Source: Motacilla alba alba
Taxonomy: Eukaryota; Chordata; Aves; Passeriformes; Motacillidae
Assembly (NCBI RefSeq): GCF_015832195.1
Contig: NC_052018.1
Location: forward strand, 33,136,115-33,200,114
Reading direction: 5' to 3'
DNA length: 64,000 nt
Part shown: positions 1-14,226 of the stretch, one piece after another
Layout of the letters: the number at the start of each line of letters is the position of its first letter
How positions within the stretch are numbered: the first letter of the stretch is position 1
Made by a program: the position numbers and the translations under genes
Notes under the pieces: generated by a model
What the model saw: the letters and a program-made list of their open reading frames with translations, nothing else
Database searches by the model: none
What the model was told of the DNA's origin: nothing

Positions 1-3000
1 TTTGTTTAGAACTGAATACTCAGTTTATTATTCAGAATAATTCTGTAATGGAGCTTATTTTCTTCCTTCTTTCTGCTTCTTATGATGCAAAATTTTGTCA
101 AATTTATAATTCCACAGAAAGCTGCGTAAGTATTGCAATAATTATGCATTCCCTGTTCAAAATAAAGGTCACATCTGAGACAACTGTCTCACAGAAGTCT
201 TATTTTAAAACTGCCTTTAATAAATTCACCATTTCAACAGATGGAGTAGAGAAGAGAGAAGACTAAGATGCATAATGCTAGAAATCCTGATGCAAAAAAA
301 GAGTTCCACAAAATATTCATGTCATATGAATTACACCTCCTATACAGCTATGCAACCCAGTCACTCAGCATATGGTAGGTAATATAGGAAGCAAAAAATA
401 ACTAATAAATGACAATGCATTTGACATGACAAACATGACAATGCATTTGATAGTTCTGGCATGTTTATCTAGAACAAAATCAACACCACAGTTGATGCTG
501 CATTGTTAAGAATGCAGACTAATGTACACACTCAAATGATTAGTCTATGATGGCAAAAAATGGACATAATTCTATAGAAACTTCATTAGTACAAAAATTA
601 TACTGAAACACTGTTGAGTAGGAGTTTCAAAATGTTCACTGTTTAGTGGGATCTCTTTCTGATGAAATGATCTCATGTTTTACTAGGTTTTTTCTATCTT
701 CCATGCACTGCATGTTTTTAATTCCCATCTAATTTTGGTGTTCATGCCTTGACAGCGATCAGAGATACCTCAGCTGGACTGGTATTCTTTAGATGTACAG
801 CATCAACCATACCCTTCAGCACAGGCAGTACTTTTAAAGTCTCACATTGGTTTTGGCTTCAAACTCACTGTCAGGACCTCTGGAATGAATTATGTAATAG
901 TTTTAAGTCAGGACTGTGAAATTAACATCCGTGTTGATATATCAGACTCACTGCATTTCATTGTATTACATTTGTATTGAGACAAAGAAACTTTTGACAA
1001 AAAACATCCTTTCAGAGTAAATTTGATTCAAAGACAATTATTCACAAATCCTCTTGAAAGCTTTATTTCAGTGCTTATGCTTGGTGCTGTGTTTTGTCTC
1101 CAGTTTTATCTTCCAGACACTGGTTCCTTGGAACTTTTTCCCCACTAACTTAGAGACCACTGTAATACCTACTTTATTCTCCCAGTGAAGATTAACAGCA
1201 ATCAAGTTATGTCTCAAACACCTTTTTCTTTTCTTCCTTAAATAATAAGACATTTTGTTCAAGTCTGAGGTAATTTTGTGACTTTTTTGTGTATTTTAAT
1301 GACTTGTTTTTTTGAAATGAGTCATTTGCTGTTGACTAATTTGATACTCCCCAGCACCACATGTAAAAATAAGATCGTGTCTGAGTCCCTACTCACTAAC
1401 CACATGATTTTTATACATGAGAATTGAATAATTTGTTTTTGCAATGCCATCATAGTTCTAAGTTTTCTGTTCTTAAAATCTTCTCATATCAATTTCAGGG
1501 TTTCCCAAGATATATCAAAGTTCTGGAGCAAGAAAGAATTTTCTTGGTGGATGAGGATAATGTTAGGGACTACTTAAATAAACTGGACATACACACTGGA
1601 CTGATGGGACACACCAACAAGTACTGACCAATTAAAAAGATACTCAATTATCTTTGAAAGGTCATGGACCCTGGAGCATATAACTGAGGACTGTAAAAAA
1701 GCAAATTTCATTGAAAATGTTTCTCTCATCAAACATCCAAAGCAGTCCTAGAAAATGTCTTTTCTGGCCTTTACAGGGTATTCTGCAACATATTTTCTCA
1801 GAAAAGGTGTATTTTCTATAAAAAAATCAAGCTGAAAATCATTCCATAATACTATTACAAAGTATTTAATTTTAAGTAATCGGATCCTACTATCTTTAAT
1901 ATGTAGCAGCATTCACAAAACCACAGTTTAATATGCCATCTCTGTAAATAAACAGAGAAGTATTTTGCTTTGTGGAGAAATCTTGAAATATACCTTCAAG
2001 ATAGATGCTGCTGGTTTCCTGAATGGAAATAATTATTCATATCAATTGCAGTTACTGTCCCTGACCTAAAAGCAATCAAACTTAGGAGAACAGCAAGGGG
2101 GCAGATGGCAAGCAGTAATCCAGAGATCTGAAGCCCCCACATATCAACTACTCATCAGTATCCCTCTCTGTGTCTACTCTCACCTTGTGGTAAAAGTGAG
2201 CTCACTGAGAGGTGACCTGTTTACCACATTCTTTGGAGGTTAAACCACACAGGAGAGCATGGTAACCTGGACAATTAGGCTAAATTCAGAGCCTACCTTA
2301 GCCCACAGTAACTGGCTGACATGTTCCTCTCTTCAATGTACCTTTGTGGTATAAATATGTGACCACATGTGGTTTTTTATTGGAAGACATGTAAGATAAA
2401 GACCAGGGCAAAACCAGATCTGATGTTATTGGTCGCTCTGCCAGTCTTCTGGCCAGCTAGTACAAAGCATTGTGGTTTTGCACCTGGGAATTCAGATTCC
2501 AATGAAAAAAACAAAGTTAAGTGTAATGGTTTCATATGTGAGAAGATTCTGCTGTGTCTGCCTAATGATGGGTGAGAACTAGGCAGACTTTTTTTAAGGT
2601 ACTTTGTGGGTCTTTTTGGTGAAGAAATGAAATAAATCAGGGACTCATATCATTACTTCAGAGAGACAGCAAGCACTTTTTTTGACAAAATGGGACTCAG
2701 GGACTCAGTATTTTGTAGAGTTCTCATAGAACAGTATAAGCTATAAGGAATGGGATTTGTTCAGCCATGAACGCTTGATTCTTTCAGTTTAACATGGAGA
2801 AGAAAATCCTTCCTATCCATTTAGATTATGTTGAATTTCCACACTACAGTGAATAATTTACTACTGATCTAATAAGATGTTAAAATCTAACTTCTATTAT
2901 CTTAAGTTTTAATTAATTTTTTGAACTAATGACTCTGGTGAATAAGACAGCTCTTACTTGTAATCTGTTTTTCTAAGGCACCTTGAAAGTATTAGATTAC

Positions 3001-5854
3001 ATTTTTGTATGAAAGAGTTGGTACTGAGGCATGGGATATGCCTGTACCTGTTAGTGGCTGGGCAAGCAGGAGTACCTGTAAACACTCAGGATCTAGGCTT
3101 TACAGAAATGACAGAGATCATCTGAAACCACTGAACCACTGAAACCACTTTCAACATTTGTACAGTAGATTTCCTTTACATCACTCATTGACAGTTTATA
3201 TTAATTGCTAATTCTAACATATTCCATCATCTCCTTTGCACACTTTTTCTTTATGCTAGCTCAGTCCTTGATTTTTGCTGCTACCTTGTTCAAAACTCAG
3301 GCCATCTTCAATGGACTCAGTACTTTCTAAACATCTACTGGGATTTAAGACCTTAATAGCCTAAAGTTTCCAACATAATACTTCAAACAGAGTTAAGCAT
3401 GAAGGGTTCCTGACAGGCTTCTCTATTTGGAAGACAGCCCTCGCATTGCTTCTTGGTGTTACGGGATCTTCATTTTTGACAATCAAGATATTTCATTTGG
3501 TCATAATTATATTCCTTTCTCACCACTGCAAATGGGGACAGGTTTTTCAAACTAGTTTTTATGCTCATACACTAGAGCACCACATGGCTACAGAACCTCC
3601 TCACTGAGAACGAGGTTGAGTGCCAATGTCCTGCCAAGTAATTACTGTAGCCAATAATCAAGTTTTCCTAGTATATATGGAATACATACTAGGTAGGGTC
3701 AAAATGCCAGCAACCTTGCCTACCTGTGACTGTTACTCCAGTTTCGAAGGATTTAATATCAGCAATATTAAGAACATTTGCTTGCTTAAGACAATGGTCT
3801 TAAGGTCATCTAAAGTGTAATAATCTTGAATGTCAACTTTCCCAGGGCATAAAGTAATAAACTGGACAACTGATGGGGTTTCTCTGCTACACAGCATCAG
3901 AAATGTGCACTGCCATGGTGATCCCCCTTCGATTACTCTTGTATTTTTCTCCCTGGGGACAAATACTCTTGTGATGCACTCTAGGTATGGGATAACTGTT
4001 TATTCATGGCCTTATTTTTAAAAAGGAGTTTTGTTTTGTCTCGTCTTACCTCTGGGTATCTATTCCATGCACAATGTAAACAAGTGTTGCTGCAAGACTA
4101 CCGCATGTAGGTCAGCCCTTCCAATGAGCCTGGAGTTACCTTGGCAGGCAACCAAGAGTAATGCTCTGCATAGCATAACCCACTGCCTCCACTGGCCTCT
4201 CTACATGCTCACCCACAAATGGGATGGACAGCAGCAGCAATGGTAAGAACCACAGCGTGGGCTGTGCTCTGGGCACCCCAAATAACCACAGTGCTGATAA
4301 TTGTACCATCAGCAGTCGCCAGGGCTATTGAGTGAATATCAAATACATTCCTTACTGGCCCACACTGTACTGCCATATCCTGACTGCTATTTTACCTCTG
4401 CCTACTGGATTATCCTAACTTGTGCATGTCTCGTCATGCTGCTCACACACTCAGTCGAAACAGGGTGGACAAAGCCTTCTAATCTTTTATTGGTATCATG
4501 TGTCTGGACATTTGCTCATTGCTAATTTCAGCTCTCATACCTTGGATTCAATCTTTCTTGGTGGTTGTTTCCTTCATGCCAATAATCTATGGGTTACTTT
4601 TTGAGTGACCTTCTTCCTTGAGAAGCCTTGGGAGGAGGTGTTGCTGCAGTGAGTTCACAAGCACTGTTTGCTCCTGCAACTATGTTCCTTTCCTAATTTT
4701 CTGCTGCTTTTATACCCCATCAATTAGGGAAGGGTGCAGTCAACCTGCAACATCTGATTCTCAGGGAAATCACCTGATTTTTCATTATTACCTTTGTTTC
4801 AAACCTGTCAGGACAGAATAGGAGAGATGGCTCTGCACAAAATTATTATCATCTCTTAAATTAGTCATATTCTTCTGGAGAAAGAAACACTTTCTATCAG
4901 GCAGTAGTCACTATTGTGTCTTAAAAAATGCTATTTGAGTACCAAAAGCAACAGTGACAGCATGGAGAACTGTGCAGGATAGCGCATGGCTTTTCAGCTC
5001 GACAGCTCTCAGCATTGCATAGGAACCCACGTTGCTCTCTGTTGCTGCCCTTGGACTGCTTTCAATAACCAGGTTAGCTCATTTAAGATGAGCTAAAATT
5101 AAGAGCTATAACGAGGATGTCCTGAGGTGGATCTTTTGGCACTCATGCTGGTATTTACAGCTGTGATAAAAATCAGTTACATATTTATTTCTAGTAATAA
5201 GATCTTAAAATGTACTTCATGTTTGTCAGGCTTAGATCCAATTTTTTTCTTTTAAATATCTCCTGAGGCTCCATTCTGGGCAATCTGCCTACTAAAAACT
5301 TTCATTCACTTTGCTTTGCTGTGTAATCTTCAATCATATTTTCAGCTAAAAACGCCAGTCCTTTTTGTGGGAAAACATTACCCTGTATCACAATTTTAGC
5401 CCTTTCAATAACACAGAACTGGGGACTAGATTGTCAGTATTGGTATGTTCTTTGGACAATTGTTTTGGAAAGACATATGGAGATTTGTATTCAGCAGTAC
5501 ATCCTGAGAACTGGATGTCAGATCACAGTCACTTTTTTTTTTTTCTGAAAGAGACAATATATCAGGGACCGACTAATATGCTGCAGTAAAACTGATGATA
5601 GCAGCAAGCTGCAGTAATTCAAGCTGCATAAGTTGTTGCTTGAATAATAGCAATTATAAGTAAATGCAGTCAGTTTCTTCTCTTCAAAGAAGGATTTGAG
5701 ATTGAAGAGATTGAAGAAAGGGACTGGAATGGGCATCTCCTGGAGTATCACAGAGAAGACCACCCATATCCCCCACAAGAGAGCACTGTACCCTCTGGCT
5801 CCTTCTCTTACTTGGTATTCAGTCTCTTCTGGAAATTAAAAAGCAGAAGACAAT
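1..5854. other. Intergenic, no gene recognised
   Basis: AT-rich DNA with only short open frames broken by stops. A 14-base motif (gacaatgcatttga) occurs twice with a 26-base period at 411-450. A run of short plus-strand frames at 3,620-4,820 matches no protein I recognise; the same stretch on the minus strand has a TATA-like box and an AATAAA that could belong to an old LTR (see findings). No splice-consistent gene structure was found. Confidence 0.6.
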
Positions 5855-6109
5855 AAGAAACAGTATCAAGTTGTGCCATAGGAGGTTTATATTGGATATT
5901 AGGGAAGATTCTTCCCCAAAAGGGTGGTCAGGCATTGGAACGGACTGCTGGGGAAGTGGGTGAGTCACCATCCCTGGAGGTATTTGAAAGGCACATAGAT
6001 GTGGCACTTAGGGGACATGATTTAATGGTGGACTTGGCAATGCTGGATTAGTGGTTGGATTCTGTGATCCTAAAAGTCTTTTCTAACCTAAACAATTTAT
6101 GATTCTATG
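5855..6109 (+). mobile_element. CR1 LINE, 3' end fragment
   Basis: The right-hand part reads like the 3' end of an avian CR1: a stretch about a hit of 'cttccccaaaagggtggtca' type, a 'tggaggtatttgaaaggcac' segment, then 'ttctaacctaaacaattt' and a terminal gattctatg. It is 5'-truncated, as most CR1 copies are. Divergence from the usual pattern suggests an old copy. The left boundary is approximate. Confidence 0.85.
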
Positions 6110-6387
6110 TCTTTTTCCTTCAGTGTCAATTTTTTCCTTTTTGTTTTACAGAAACAACATTTAAATCCATTTTGAGTCTATTCTAAAATTTCAGTTTGCT
6201 CCTCTTTTGCTGAAGTTTAAAAACTATTTTTGATACCAGCAATGGAAGCAATCTCTGATATTTTGAATCTTACCATTCTTCACTGTTTGCATATTATGAA
6301 AACAAAAAATGTTTTTATTTCTGTTTATTGGAACATATTCCAAAAATAGCTGAAGACTCATTCAGTTGTCTTAAATTATTATCTTCA

Positions 6388-6739
6388 GTTGACCAAAGTT
6401 TTTTTTTTTTCATTAAATAGGAAAAAAGCTTTAATTTACAACCTATTGCACTTAAAAACTTGCAGAGAAAATATTATTTTCTTGAAACATCAAAAATCAA
6501 ACCATAAAATTCAACTCAAGGGAACTACTAAGAAAAATATTTCTACACTGTGCATTTTGTGGAGTTGACCAAAGTTTTATTTTTTCATTAAACAGGAAAA
6601 AAACCTTAATTTACAATCTATCACACTTAAAAACTTGTAGAGAAAACATTATCTTCTTGAAACATTAAAAATCAAACCATAAGATTCAACTCATGGGAAC
6701 TACTAAGAATACAATTTCTACACTGCACATTTTGTGGAG
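6388..6739. repeat. Two-copy tandem duplication, 176-bp unit
   Basis: Copy 1 is 6,388-6,563 and copy 2 is 6,564-6,739. Both begin gttgaccaaagtttt and end cattttgtgga, and they align along the whole unit with only scattered substitutions, roughly 90% identity by eye. The unit contains no open frame of note. It is a local duplication with no recognised mobile-element ends. Confidence 0.9.
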
Positions 6740-9700
6740 AGTGTTGATGAGATTATTTGGCTGTATTGGTAATTAAAAATTATCTATGTAATTCTATCTA
6801 TGTATACTCTAAGCAGTATCCACAAGCAGGTATTTTCTCAGACACTTTGCATCTCAGGTCCTGTCTTCCTCCCTGGCAAAATCTGATTAATCCCCATTTC
6901 CTATATGATTGGAAATTACAGGCTTCTCTTTCTCAACAATACCGATGGACAGTAATTACAATGTACATCCAAAGAGTGCTCAAGACAATTAATATCAACA
7001 TGATGCAACACAAAGCTGACCTATCTGTATGGTACTAGGATCTGCTGTCATTTTAAATATTGCTCCAATGGAATGCTATGGTATGATACTTTCCTACTTC
7101 TTGTCTGGCTTCACAAATAAATTACTTAGATTTTGTCCCCATGTAATTTTTTTAACCAAATGACTGCATTTTTTAAAAACTCTTTCCAAATTGTAAATAT
7201 CTTTGTAATAACAATAACTCTGTGATGAGGTGGTAATCAGGAGCCACCATGATGCTTTTGATGCAGTCTGTACAGGGCTGCTAAAAAAAGACTAGAAAAT
7301 CTGAATCTGATCTCTCTCCTAATTCTGGCAGCAAAAGTTTTGACAAGCTTCTTTGTTAGCAGATCATTAATTTATTGGATAGTTGTGGCTTGTGCATGCT
7401 CATGGGTCATCTAACACAGAAAAATCTCCTGTTGAAACGAGCAGATGAGTGCTTTATGTCACTGGAGCCTTCCACTAAAGCCAAGTATGAGACAAATGTC
7501 AAATGCTGCATGCTGTTAACATCAGAGTTGTTTTCTCATTATTATCAGCAGAAACAGTGAGAACTTTCAAGGCAGAAAATAATTTATCCATTTCCAGGGT
7601 TAGGAGATGATTTTGAAAGTAATTGGCCTTGAATGTTTTGATCATGCTGCTGAGAAAAGAGGTGAGCCAGTCTGAGATACTCCTTTCATCCCATGGCCTC
7701 AGGTTACTTTCTCTGTAGCAGAGTGCATCAAAAGGAATGTGTATTTGAGCTGCACTGCTTCAGTGGAGCATCCCACTTTCACTGGGATTAAAGAAGTACT
7801 CTGGATTCCTTATCTGCATTATGAAAGTAGGGACCTCCAAAAGAAAAGGGAGAAATCAGGTAAAGGGTGAAAAACAAGATTAATGAGAACTTCTGCAGAG
7901 TTCAGTTGCATAAAATGCCATTGCTTTGAGGGACAGTTATGACATACTTAAGTCCTTGTGTTACATCACCTTTACTTCCCTTGCAGCATTACTGATTGCC
8001 CACTTAGTTGGTTTTTTTTGGTTTTTTTTTTTTTTGAATGCTTACAGGGGTTATTTATAATTTTGTTTTCTGGTCTGGTTTAACTCTTTATTCTTCTAAG
8101 GTTGTTACATGTTACTTCCATTCCAACTCCTCCTATTCACTTATCAATTTCACTAATATTTTATTTACTTCCGTCTTAAGGCCATTAGTAAAGGTTTAAT
8201 TAATAGGCCAGAAGTGCAATCTCTGTGGCTTAATGATACATTGTTTGGATGCATTGATAATTCAGAGGGTGGAGTATTAATGATTAAGTATTTAAATAAA
8301 TTTTGAACCCTACTTCTTCTAGTTGTGAGGGGACACTTTGTCCCAGTACAAATATATTTTTATATATGCAATAATAAGAGTAACTCAATTTACATGCTTC
8401 TAATAATATCTTCCACATGAGGCACTGAGATGATTACAATTCCATTACTCTCATCATTATTTTTCATAGATAAGGAAGAAGAAAAAACAACACTCTAAGC
8501 CTTAACTGTATGTTAGTAAGACAGTGAAAGACTTGTAAAGAAAACACAGACCTTTTCCTTATTAGCTTTTTGTCAGCTCAGTTTTTGTAAAATTTTTGAA
8601 AAGGGATGCTGGGAAAAGAAGCAACTGGCAAGTAACAGGTAGCACAGAAACAGAGTCATAATTACATTTGAGGGGCTGGGCAAATGCTACTATATGTTGG
8701 GTTTGTTCTCTGAAGACCCTGTCTAAGCTTCTTAGACCTCGACTGTACCTTCTTGGATGTAGTTATCCTCGAACACATTCCATCTCTCTAATTCTCCTCT
8801 TTTTTTCCCAGCAGATGATTTCCAGAAAATTAACACTTCTGTTGTTGTTGTTGTTCTTGTTGGTTTTTTAATTATTTCTTTTATCTTACTAAATACCACA
8901 GGTACACTGGCTAACAGAAGCTGCACATAAAACCAGACTGATAAGGAATGGGTTCTTGGTTAAATATTTAGAAATAATTTCATGTCCTTGCAGTTAAGGG
9001 CATAATTTAGGTTACTGAAATCTAGATATTAACATCACTTTTTCAGGACCAAATTCACAATTGTATTGAGTATCTGTTCTTGCTTTCACTGTTTGTGGTA
9101 AAGGAGACTTTTAACAGTTGCAATGGTATCAGCAGTTAACAGTTTGTGGAGCACCATGGCCAACACTTTATAGCTCTCCCAACTTCCTGTAGACCCCACA
9201 TGGCTACATGGACTCAAGAATTAGCAGAAACAAACCTATTTTCTCTGCAAGATCCTATGATCTGGTAATAAAAAAATGTGGTTTGCTATTAATCCTTTTA
9301 TTTTAGGCAGTGAAACAAGAAGTGTCTGATACCATACCTGTATGACCCATTACAGCTATAATGGTGATTGCTGCTCAGATGTCTATTACACCTCTTTAGA
9401 AAGATACATGTTAAAATGACTGATACACACTATTGCGTTATGGCCACCTCCTCTCTGAAATACTCTAATAATGCAGTGAACAATGGCGATATGTTGTAAT
9501 AATTTTAAGTCCTGATCTGGTATTGCACACAAATGCATCTTTCACCCATACATATCCTTAAATTTACTACATTGAGCTGCCTAAATAAAACTACTTTTGC
9601 TTGGTTCTTTCTGATAGTCTAAGTATTTTCTCCAAAATATAACAATAGCTAGGTCTCAAGTGAGGAATTTATGAGGAAAGATGTCAAGAATTCATGTTGA

Positions 9701-10350
9701 ACAAACTCAGGTCTCAGATTTCTTAAACTGGGTGGCATTCACCAATTATATCCCTCTGCCCACACCCCTTGTTTTCATCAAAAAGTAAATGGGAGTCTCT
9801 CAGGCTTTCTCACTCATTAGGGAGTGGCAAAAATAGATTCAAGTTTTCTCTGGCCATGCTTAAGTAGTCACATAGGAACTACATGCAGTCTAAGGGCTGT
9901 GCAGAGGAACGCTGCACTAACTAGCACATGCTGCTTTCCAGGCAGGTGTCAGAGGACTGTCCCAGTACAATTGTGTCTCTTTTGAACTGGACTTTTTTCA
10001 TGTCCAACTAGACCAGAATGCAGGCAGGAAAGATTATAACTTGTGACTATCTGACTAACTGGCCTAAACGGATCGCTTTTGCCAAAGCTTTAATCTCGGA
10101 AGTGTTAGTCATTTTCATGACTGTTATTTACAGTTTTAAAGATCAAACCTCAGATTTAAAATTTCACTAAGGAATTGAATAGCACCCAGTGTAACAAGTT
10201 TGATAGGTTTTATTGCAGTTAATATATATTACCTGACATTTTTAGAAATATTCAAGAATGCACTAATATAAAGTGTGCTGCAGTAAACATGGGAACTGTA
10301 CCATGCTTAGCTTCTATAAAATGGACACTTGAAAGGAAATTTCGGACAGA
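6740..10350. other. Intergenic, no gene recognised
   Basis: AT-rich sequence with short chance ORFs only. A T-rich tract lies near 8,010-8,035 and a short GTT run near 8,842-8,860. Nothing on either strand resembles an exon chain, RNA gene or recognisable repeat end. Confidence 0.6.
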
Positions 10351-10400
10351 TATATATATATATACACATATACATATCTATATATATACATATATATATG
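10351..10400. repeat. AT/AC-rich microsatellite
   Basis: Imperfect (TA)n with interspersed CA steps, about 50 bases. It is likely to be length-polymorphic. Confidence 0.9.
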
Positions 10401-10799
10401 TTTTCTTTTGTTTTTAACATGGACATTCAAAAGAACCCATGGATCCACCATGACCCAAAGCTGTGAACCTGCACAAGCAACATTTTACGATTTCTCAACT
10501 CTGTTCTTTTCTAGTTATTTCCAGCCCACATAAATCTGTAACTCAGTTTGGTCATAAATGAAATAAGCTGCTGAACAGCACCAGCTGGATCTGATGAAAT
10601 CAGTGTGTACAGCTGGGTATTATCCTCCTACTGGAGGTACCACAACTCTCATATCATCAAGGATTTCCTGTGTGGCCTCATACATGCATTATACTGGCCA
10701 GATAAAAGAACAAAACACAGAAGAACACCAGCTGAAAAGCCATCCATGGCAGATTACTAATTATCTAACAGGCAGGTGAGCAATCATCTTGTTTGTTGT
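10401..10799. other. Intergenic, no gene recognised
   Basis: A 61-codon plus-strand frame at 10,594-10,779 has no recognisable family and no splice context. Its right end runs into the CR1 remnant at about 10,800. Confidence 0.5.
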
Positions 10800-11169
10800 A
10801 CTCAGTGTCTGCCTGGTTAACAGAATCCCCTGAGAGAAGTCCTGAGGGCAAAGGAGTCCAGGATGGTTGAGAATTCTTCAAGGAGGAACTCTTACAGGCG
10901 TAGGAGCAGGCCATTCCCATGTGCCAAAAGGTGAGCCAGCAGGGAAATATGACCTGGTAGAACAGAGAGCTTTGGCTGGAACTTAGGGTAAAAAAATAGG
11001 GTGTATCACCTTTGAAAGAAGGAGCAGGCAGCTTGGAGAGACTACAGGGATGTTACAGGGTTATGCAGGAAGAAAGCCAAAGCACAGTTAGAACTTAATC
11101 TGGCTACTGACATAAAAGACAATAAAATATGTTTCTATAAATATACCAACAAAAGGAGGGCTAAGGAGA
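10800..11169 (+). mobile_element. CR1 LINE ORF2 fragment, left half of an interrupted copy
   Basis: Translation on the plus strand, with several stops, gives degraded CR1 ORF2 text between the endonuclease and reverse-transcriptase regions, ending in a QQKEG*GE segment. The same reading continues after a 220-base interruption at 11,393, so this and the 11,393-11,685 segment are one older CR1 copy. Confidence 0.75.
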
Positions 11170-11392
11170 ATCTCACAGAATCTCACAGAATGGATAAAAT
11201 TGGAAGAAACCACAGGGCATCATCTTGTCCAACATCTCTATTCAAGAAGAGTTATCCTAGAGCACTTTGCACAGGATTGCATCCAGATGGGTTCTGAATA
11301 TCTCCAGTGAAGGAGACTCCACTACCTCCCTGGGCAATCTGTTCCAGTGGTGGTCACCCACACAGTGAAGAAGTTCTTCCTCACGTTTTCCA
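11170..11392 (-). mobile_element. CR1 LINE 3' end, inserted into an older CR1
   Basis: Reads as a reverse-complemented CR1 3' end: cacagaatggataaaattgg at the left edge, then text equivalent to the 'final paragraph' of CR1, ending near cctcacgttttcc. It lies opposite in orientation to the flanking CR1 ORF2 sequence and interrupts it in the middle of a codon run (…E-N-L | H-P…). It is therefore the younger of the two insertions. Confidence 0.85.
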
Positions 11393-11685
11393 TCCACGGG
11401 ATGCAGGGGAAACACAACGACAAAGGATAAGGAAAAGCCCAAGGTATTAAATGACTCCTTTCCCTCAGTCTGCACCAGTAAAACTAGCAGTTCTCTTGGT
11501 ATCCAACCCCCTGAGCAGGGGCCAGGAGCAGGAGCAGAATGAAGCCCCCATAATCCAAGGGGAAACAGCAATCTGTTACACCAAACAGACACACACAAAT
11601 CTATAGGGCCAGATGGGATCCACACAAGGATACTGAGGGAGCTGGCAGACGTGCTCACCAAGCCACTTGCAATAATTTCAATTAT
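11393..11685 (+). mobile_element. CR1 LINE ORF2 fragment, right half of an interrupted copy
   Basis: Plus-strand translation contains KEKPKVLNDSF and GPDGIHTRILRELADVL, typical of the start of the CR1 reverse-transcriptase region. The copy stops abruptly at about 11,685, where minus-strand retroviral sequence begins. A CR1 normally keeps its 3' end, so this stop is not a normal insertion end and points to a deletion or a later insertion. Confidence 0.85.
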
Positions 11686-12261
11686 TTGTCATCCACATAT
11701 TACAGGTGTTCTGGAGTTCCAGTGCAGTCTGGATCACTCTGTGGCAGATGGTAGGGCTGTGTTTCCACTCCCAGGAGAGTCAATCCCAGGTGTACTGGAT
11801 GCCCTGTGAGCAGTGTCCTGCACTCTGCTGCCAAAGGACTGAGGAAAACCCACAAGCAATGTCAGTTGTGATATGCCTGTTGGCTGCCTTTGACTCCAGC
11901 TAGTGCTGAAGTTCCAGCATGTCCAGTATGGCAGCACTGGAGTGGTGTCATGACTTCACTCAGGCCACGACAGTCCATTGTGTGTCTCCTTTCTCCGTTA
12001 AGACTTTCACACAGTCCATATGGGACTATTAAAGGGTGAGTCCCTCTGATCACTCCTTGGCTCTCCTGTAGATGAATCAGCTCATGGATGGGAGTCAGGG
12101 AATCTCAGTTGGTGTGATAATGCTGCCAATACACTGCAGTGGTAGGAATCAGCACCTGCTGCTCTTCAGCCTTCAGCAATGCCACAACAGAAGGGACCTC
12201 TGAGAGATGTGGCAAGGTAGACAGCTGCTTAATTTCCTCCTTCTCCAAGGCAGCTACACTG

Positions 12262-12305
12262 CCCACCAATACTCTTTCATAAGCCCACCAATACTCTTTC
12301 AGGTC
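12262..12305. repeat. 22-bp direct tandem duplication inside the ERV pol region
   Basis: The unit cccaccaatactctttcata+ag occurs twice with a 22-base period. Since 22 is not a multiple of three, it shifts the reading frame of the retroviral remnant; it is one of the visible breaks of this copy. Confidence 0.9.
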
Positions 12306-14208
12306 TTTGAAATACCCTCTGCTGAGATGTCTACAGGGCAGATGCATGGAGCCTTTGGGCCAGTCACAGAGGAGGGTTTTTGGCACTCATTCTTAGAAAG
12401 ACTTAATTCAACCTTCAACACAGACAGATCCTGTGATCTCCCATCACTCCAGAAACACAGATGGATTCTGCTTCTTTGTAATCTGATGGTAATAGTGTAC
12501 ACTGTGCACTGATATTGACTAGAGCCTTAGAGTCCTGTGGATTTGATGTACCGGGCCACTGGTACAGCCAGTAAAGCAGGCTGTCCCCTTCTTTCACCTA
12601 ATTGCAGGCAGAGCCCCTCTAGTACTGGCCATAGATGGCTCCATTGACTTGTAAAATCAGAATTAATTTCCATAGGATCAGAAGTAGGACCAACCCTTCC
12701 ACTCTGACCAGGGAACTGCCCACTGAAGACTGGAGCAGCAATTTTCCTGGAAGAATCCCCATTTGTGATTGCTTTTCTTTGCAACCCATGTACCCATGTC
12801 TCTAGAGTCAAGGTAGACTTTCCACCCTATTTCCTCATGTCTTCTTTGTGGTCCCTCAGGTAAAACCACAGGGTATCTTGTGGTGTACACCCTCTATATC
12901 CTCCCTCTTGAGCAAAAGGACGCTCACTGCAATAGCTGAGATACTGGTCTGTACGGGTGACGAGTAGGACCTATCCTCTCTTTGTTGCTACAACTCCTGG
13001 AACAGCTTTTTCCACTTTTGGACAGGTTTTCTACAGTCAAGATACAGGTTCCTAGGGAGGAACAGAGATTTTCTTCATATTGCTGGAGTTGGTGAGTCAC
13101 TAAATCATTATCGGTGCCTCTTTGTCTTTCCAAATAATGACTGCCAATAAGGTGGCATATGCAGGAAGTGCATTCTGTACAAATTTCTGCCACATGGGTC
13201 ATGTACATTAGATTTCATCTTGATCTGTGGGTTACTGCATATTGTTTGGGGCAGAATAAATCATCTCTAGCATGGCTAATTCCTGAAAGATACTTGTCTT
13301 CATGACGGTCCACTTGTCTTTCTTGAAGGGATTCCTTTCCTTCATGCCTGACAGGAATCATCTCTACCACAGGCTGAGGACTTGTGTTCTCCTTTCCATT
13401 TGCCTTATCAATATTCCCTTTATCTAGAAAGTGATCCTAGCTGCTTGGCTTCCTTACCCTCTAATGCCAGGATACTAGATCCATTATCCCAGCCCTGGAG
13501 CAGCCAAGTGACAAATGTGCTCATCTGGGTGATGGCTGAAATATTTTCACACATCCTGAAGATCATTAAGGATAGGGGTCATGGGGTAACCTCTTGTTCT
13601 GCTTCTTCCTCCTTGCTCTTTTGCTAACCCTGCTTTGTCCTTTCCTAAATGAGCTTTCATGTCCATTTCTTCTCGTCTGCAGGAGCATCTGACACCAGCA
13701 CGGGCTGGTTCTCATGTTCAGCTGCAGTGCCTGGCAAGGGAGTTGGATTATTTGTGGTGTCTGTCCCCAGGGTTGGGGACAAACAACAGTGCCAGTTGTT
13801 TTGCTCTCTCACCCAGAGACTATATCTTTCCTGCAGAGTACTGAATAGTGATGAACTTGGTAGGTAAAAAAGTTATCATTATTAATAGTTTCCAACAGAT
13901 GGCTCCCAAAGTACAGTGGGGACAGCGATGCTGAGTACAAATACTAGATTTGTTTCATGACCAGCAATTCTGTCATACCATAAGCCAGTGCTACAAAGTA
14001 CAGCAACGTGATAAGTTTAGCTCAGTTCCCACGGGTGAGATACTGCAAGTAAGGTATGACATAGCACATCTAGAAGAACAAGCACACCAACTTTGGGAGC
14101 AAATAAATCAACATTGTGACCAGGGACTACTAAGCTGATATAAAAATGCTTGTAATAAAATAGTTCTAACACATTCTAGTCAGATTTGTCATTGTCTCAA
14201 GATATCAT

Positions 14209-14226
14209 GCCCCATGTTGGGAGCCA
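14209..14226 (-). other. Retroviral primer-binding site (tRNA-Lys-like)
   Basis: On the minus strand the 18 bases read TGGCTCCCAACATGGGGC. This differs at two positions from the lysine-tRNA type site used by many betaretrovirus-like elements; it also shares TGGCTCCC with aspartate-tRNA. It sits 8 bases from the inner edge of the LTR, which fixes the element orientation and identifies the adjacent LTR as the 5' LTR. Confidence 0.6.
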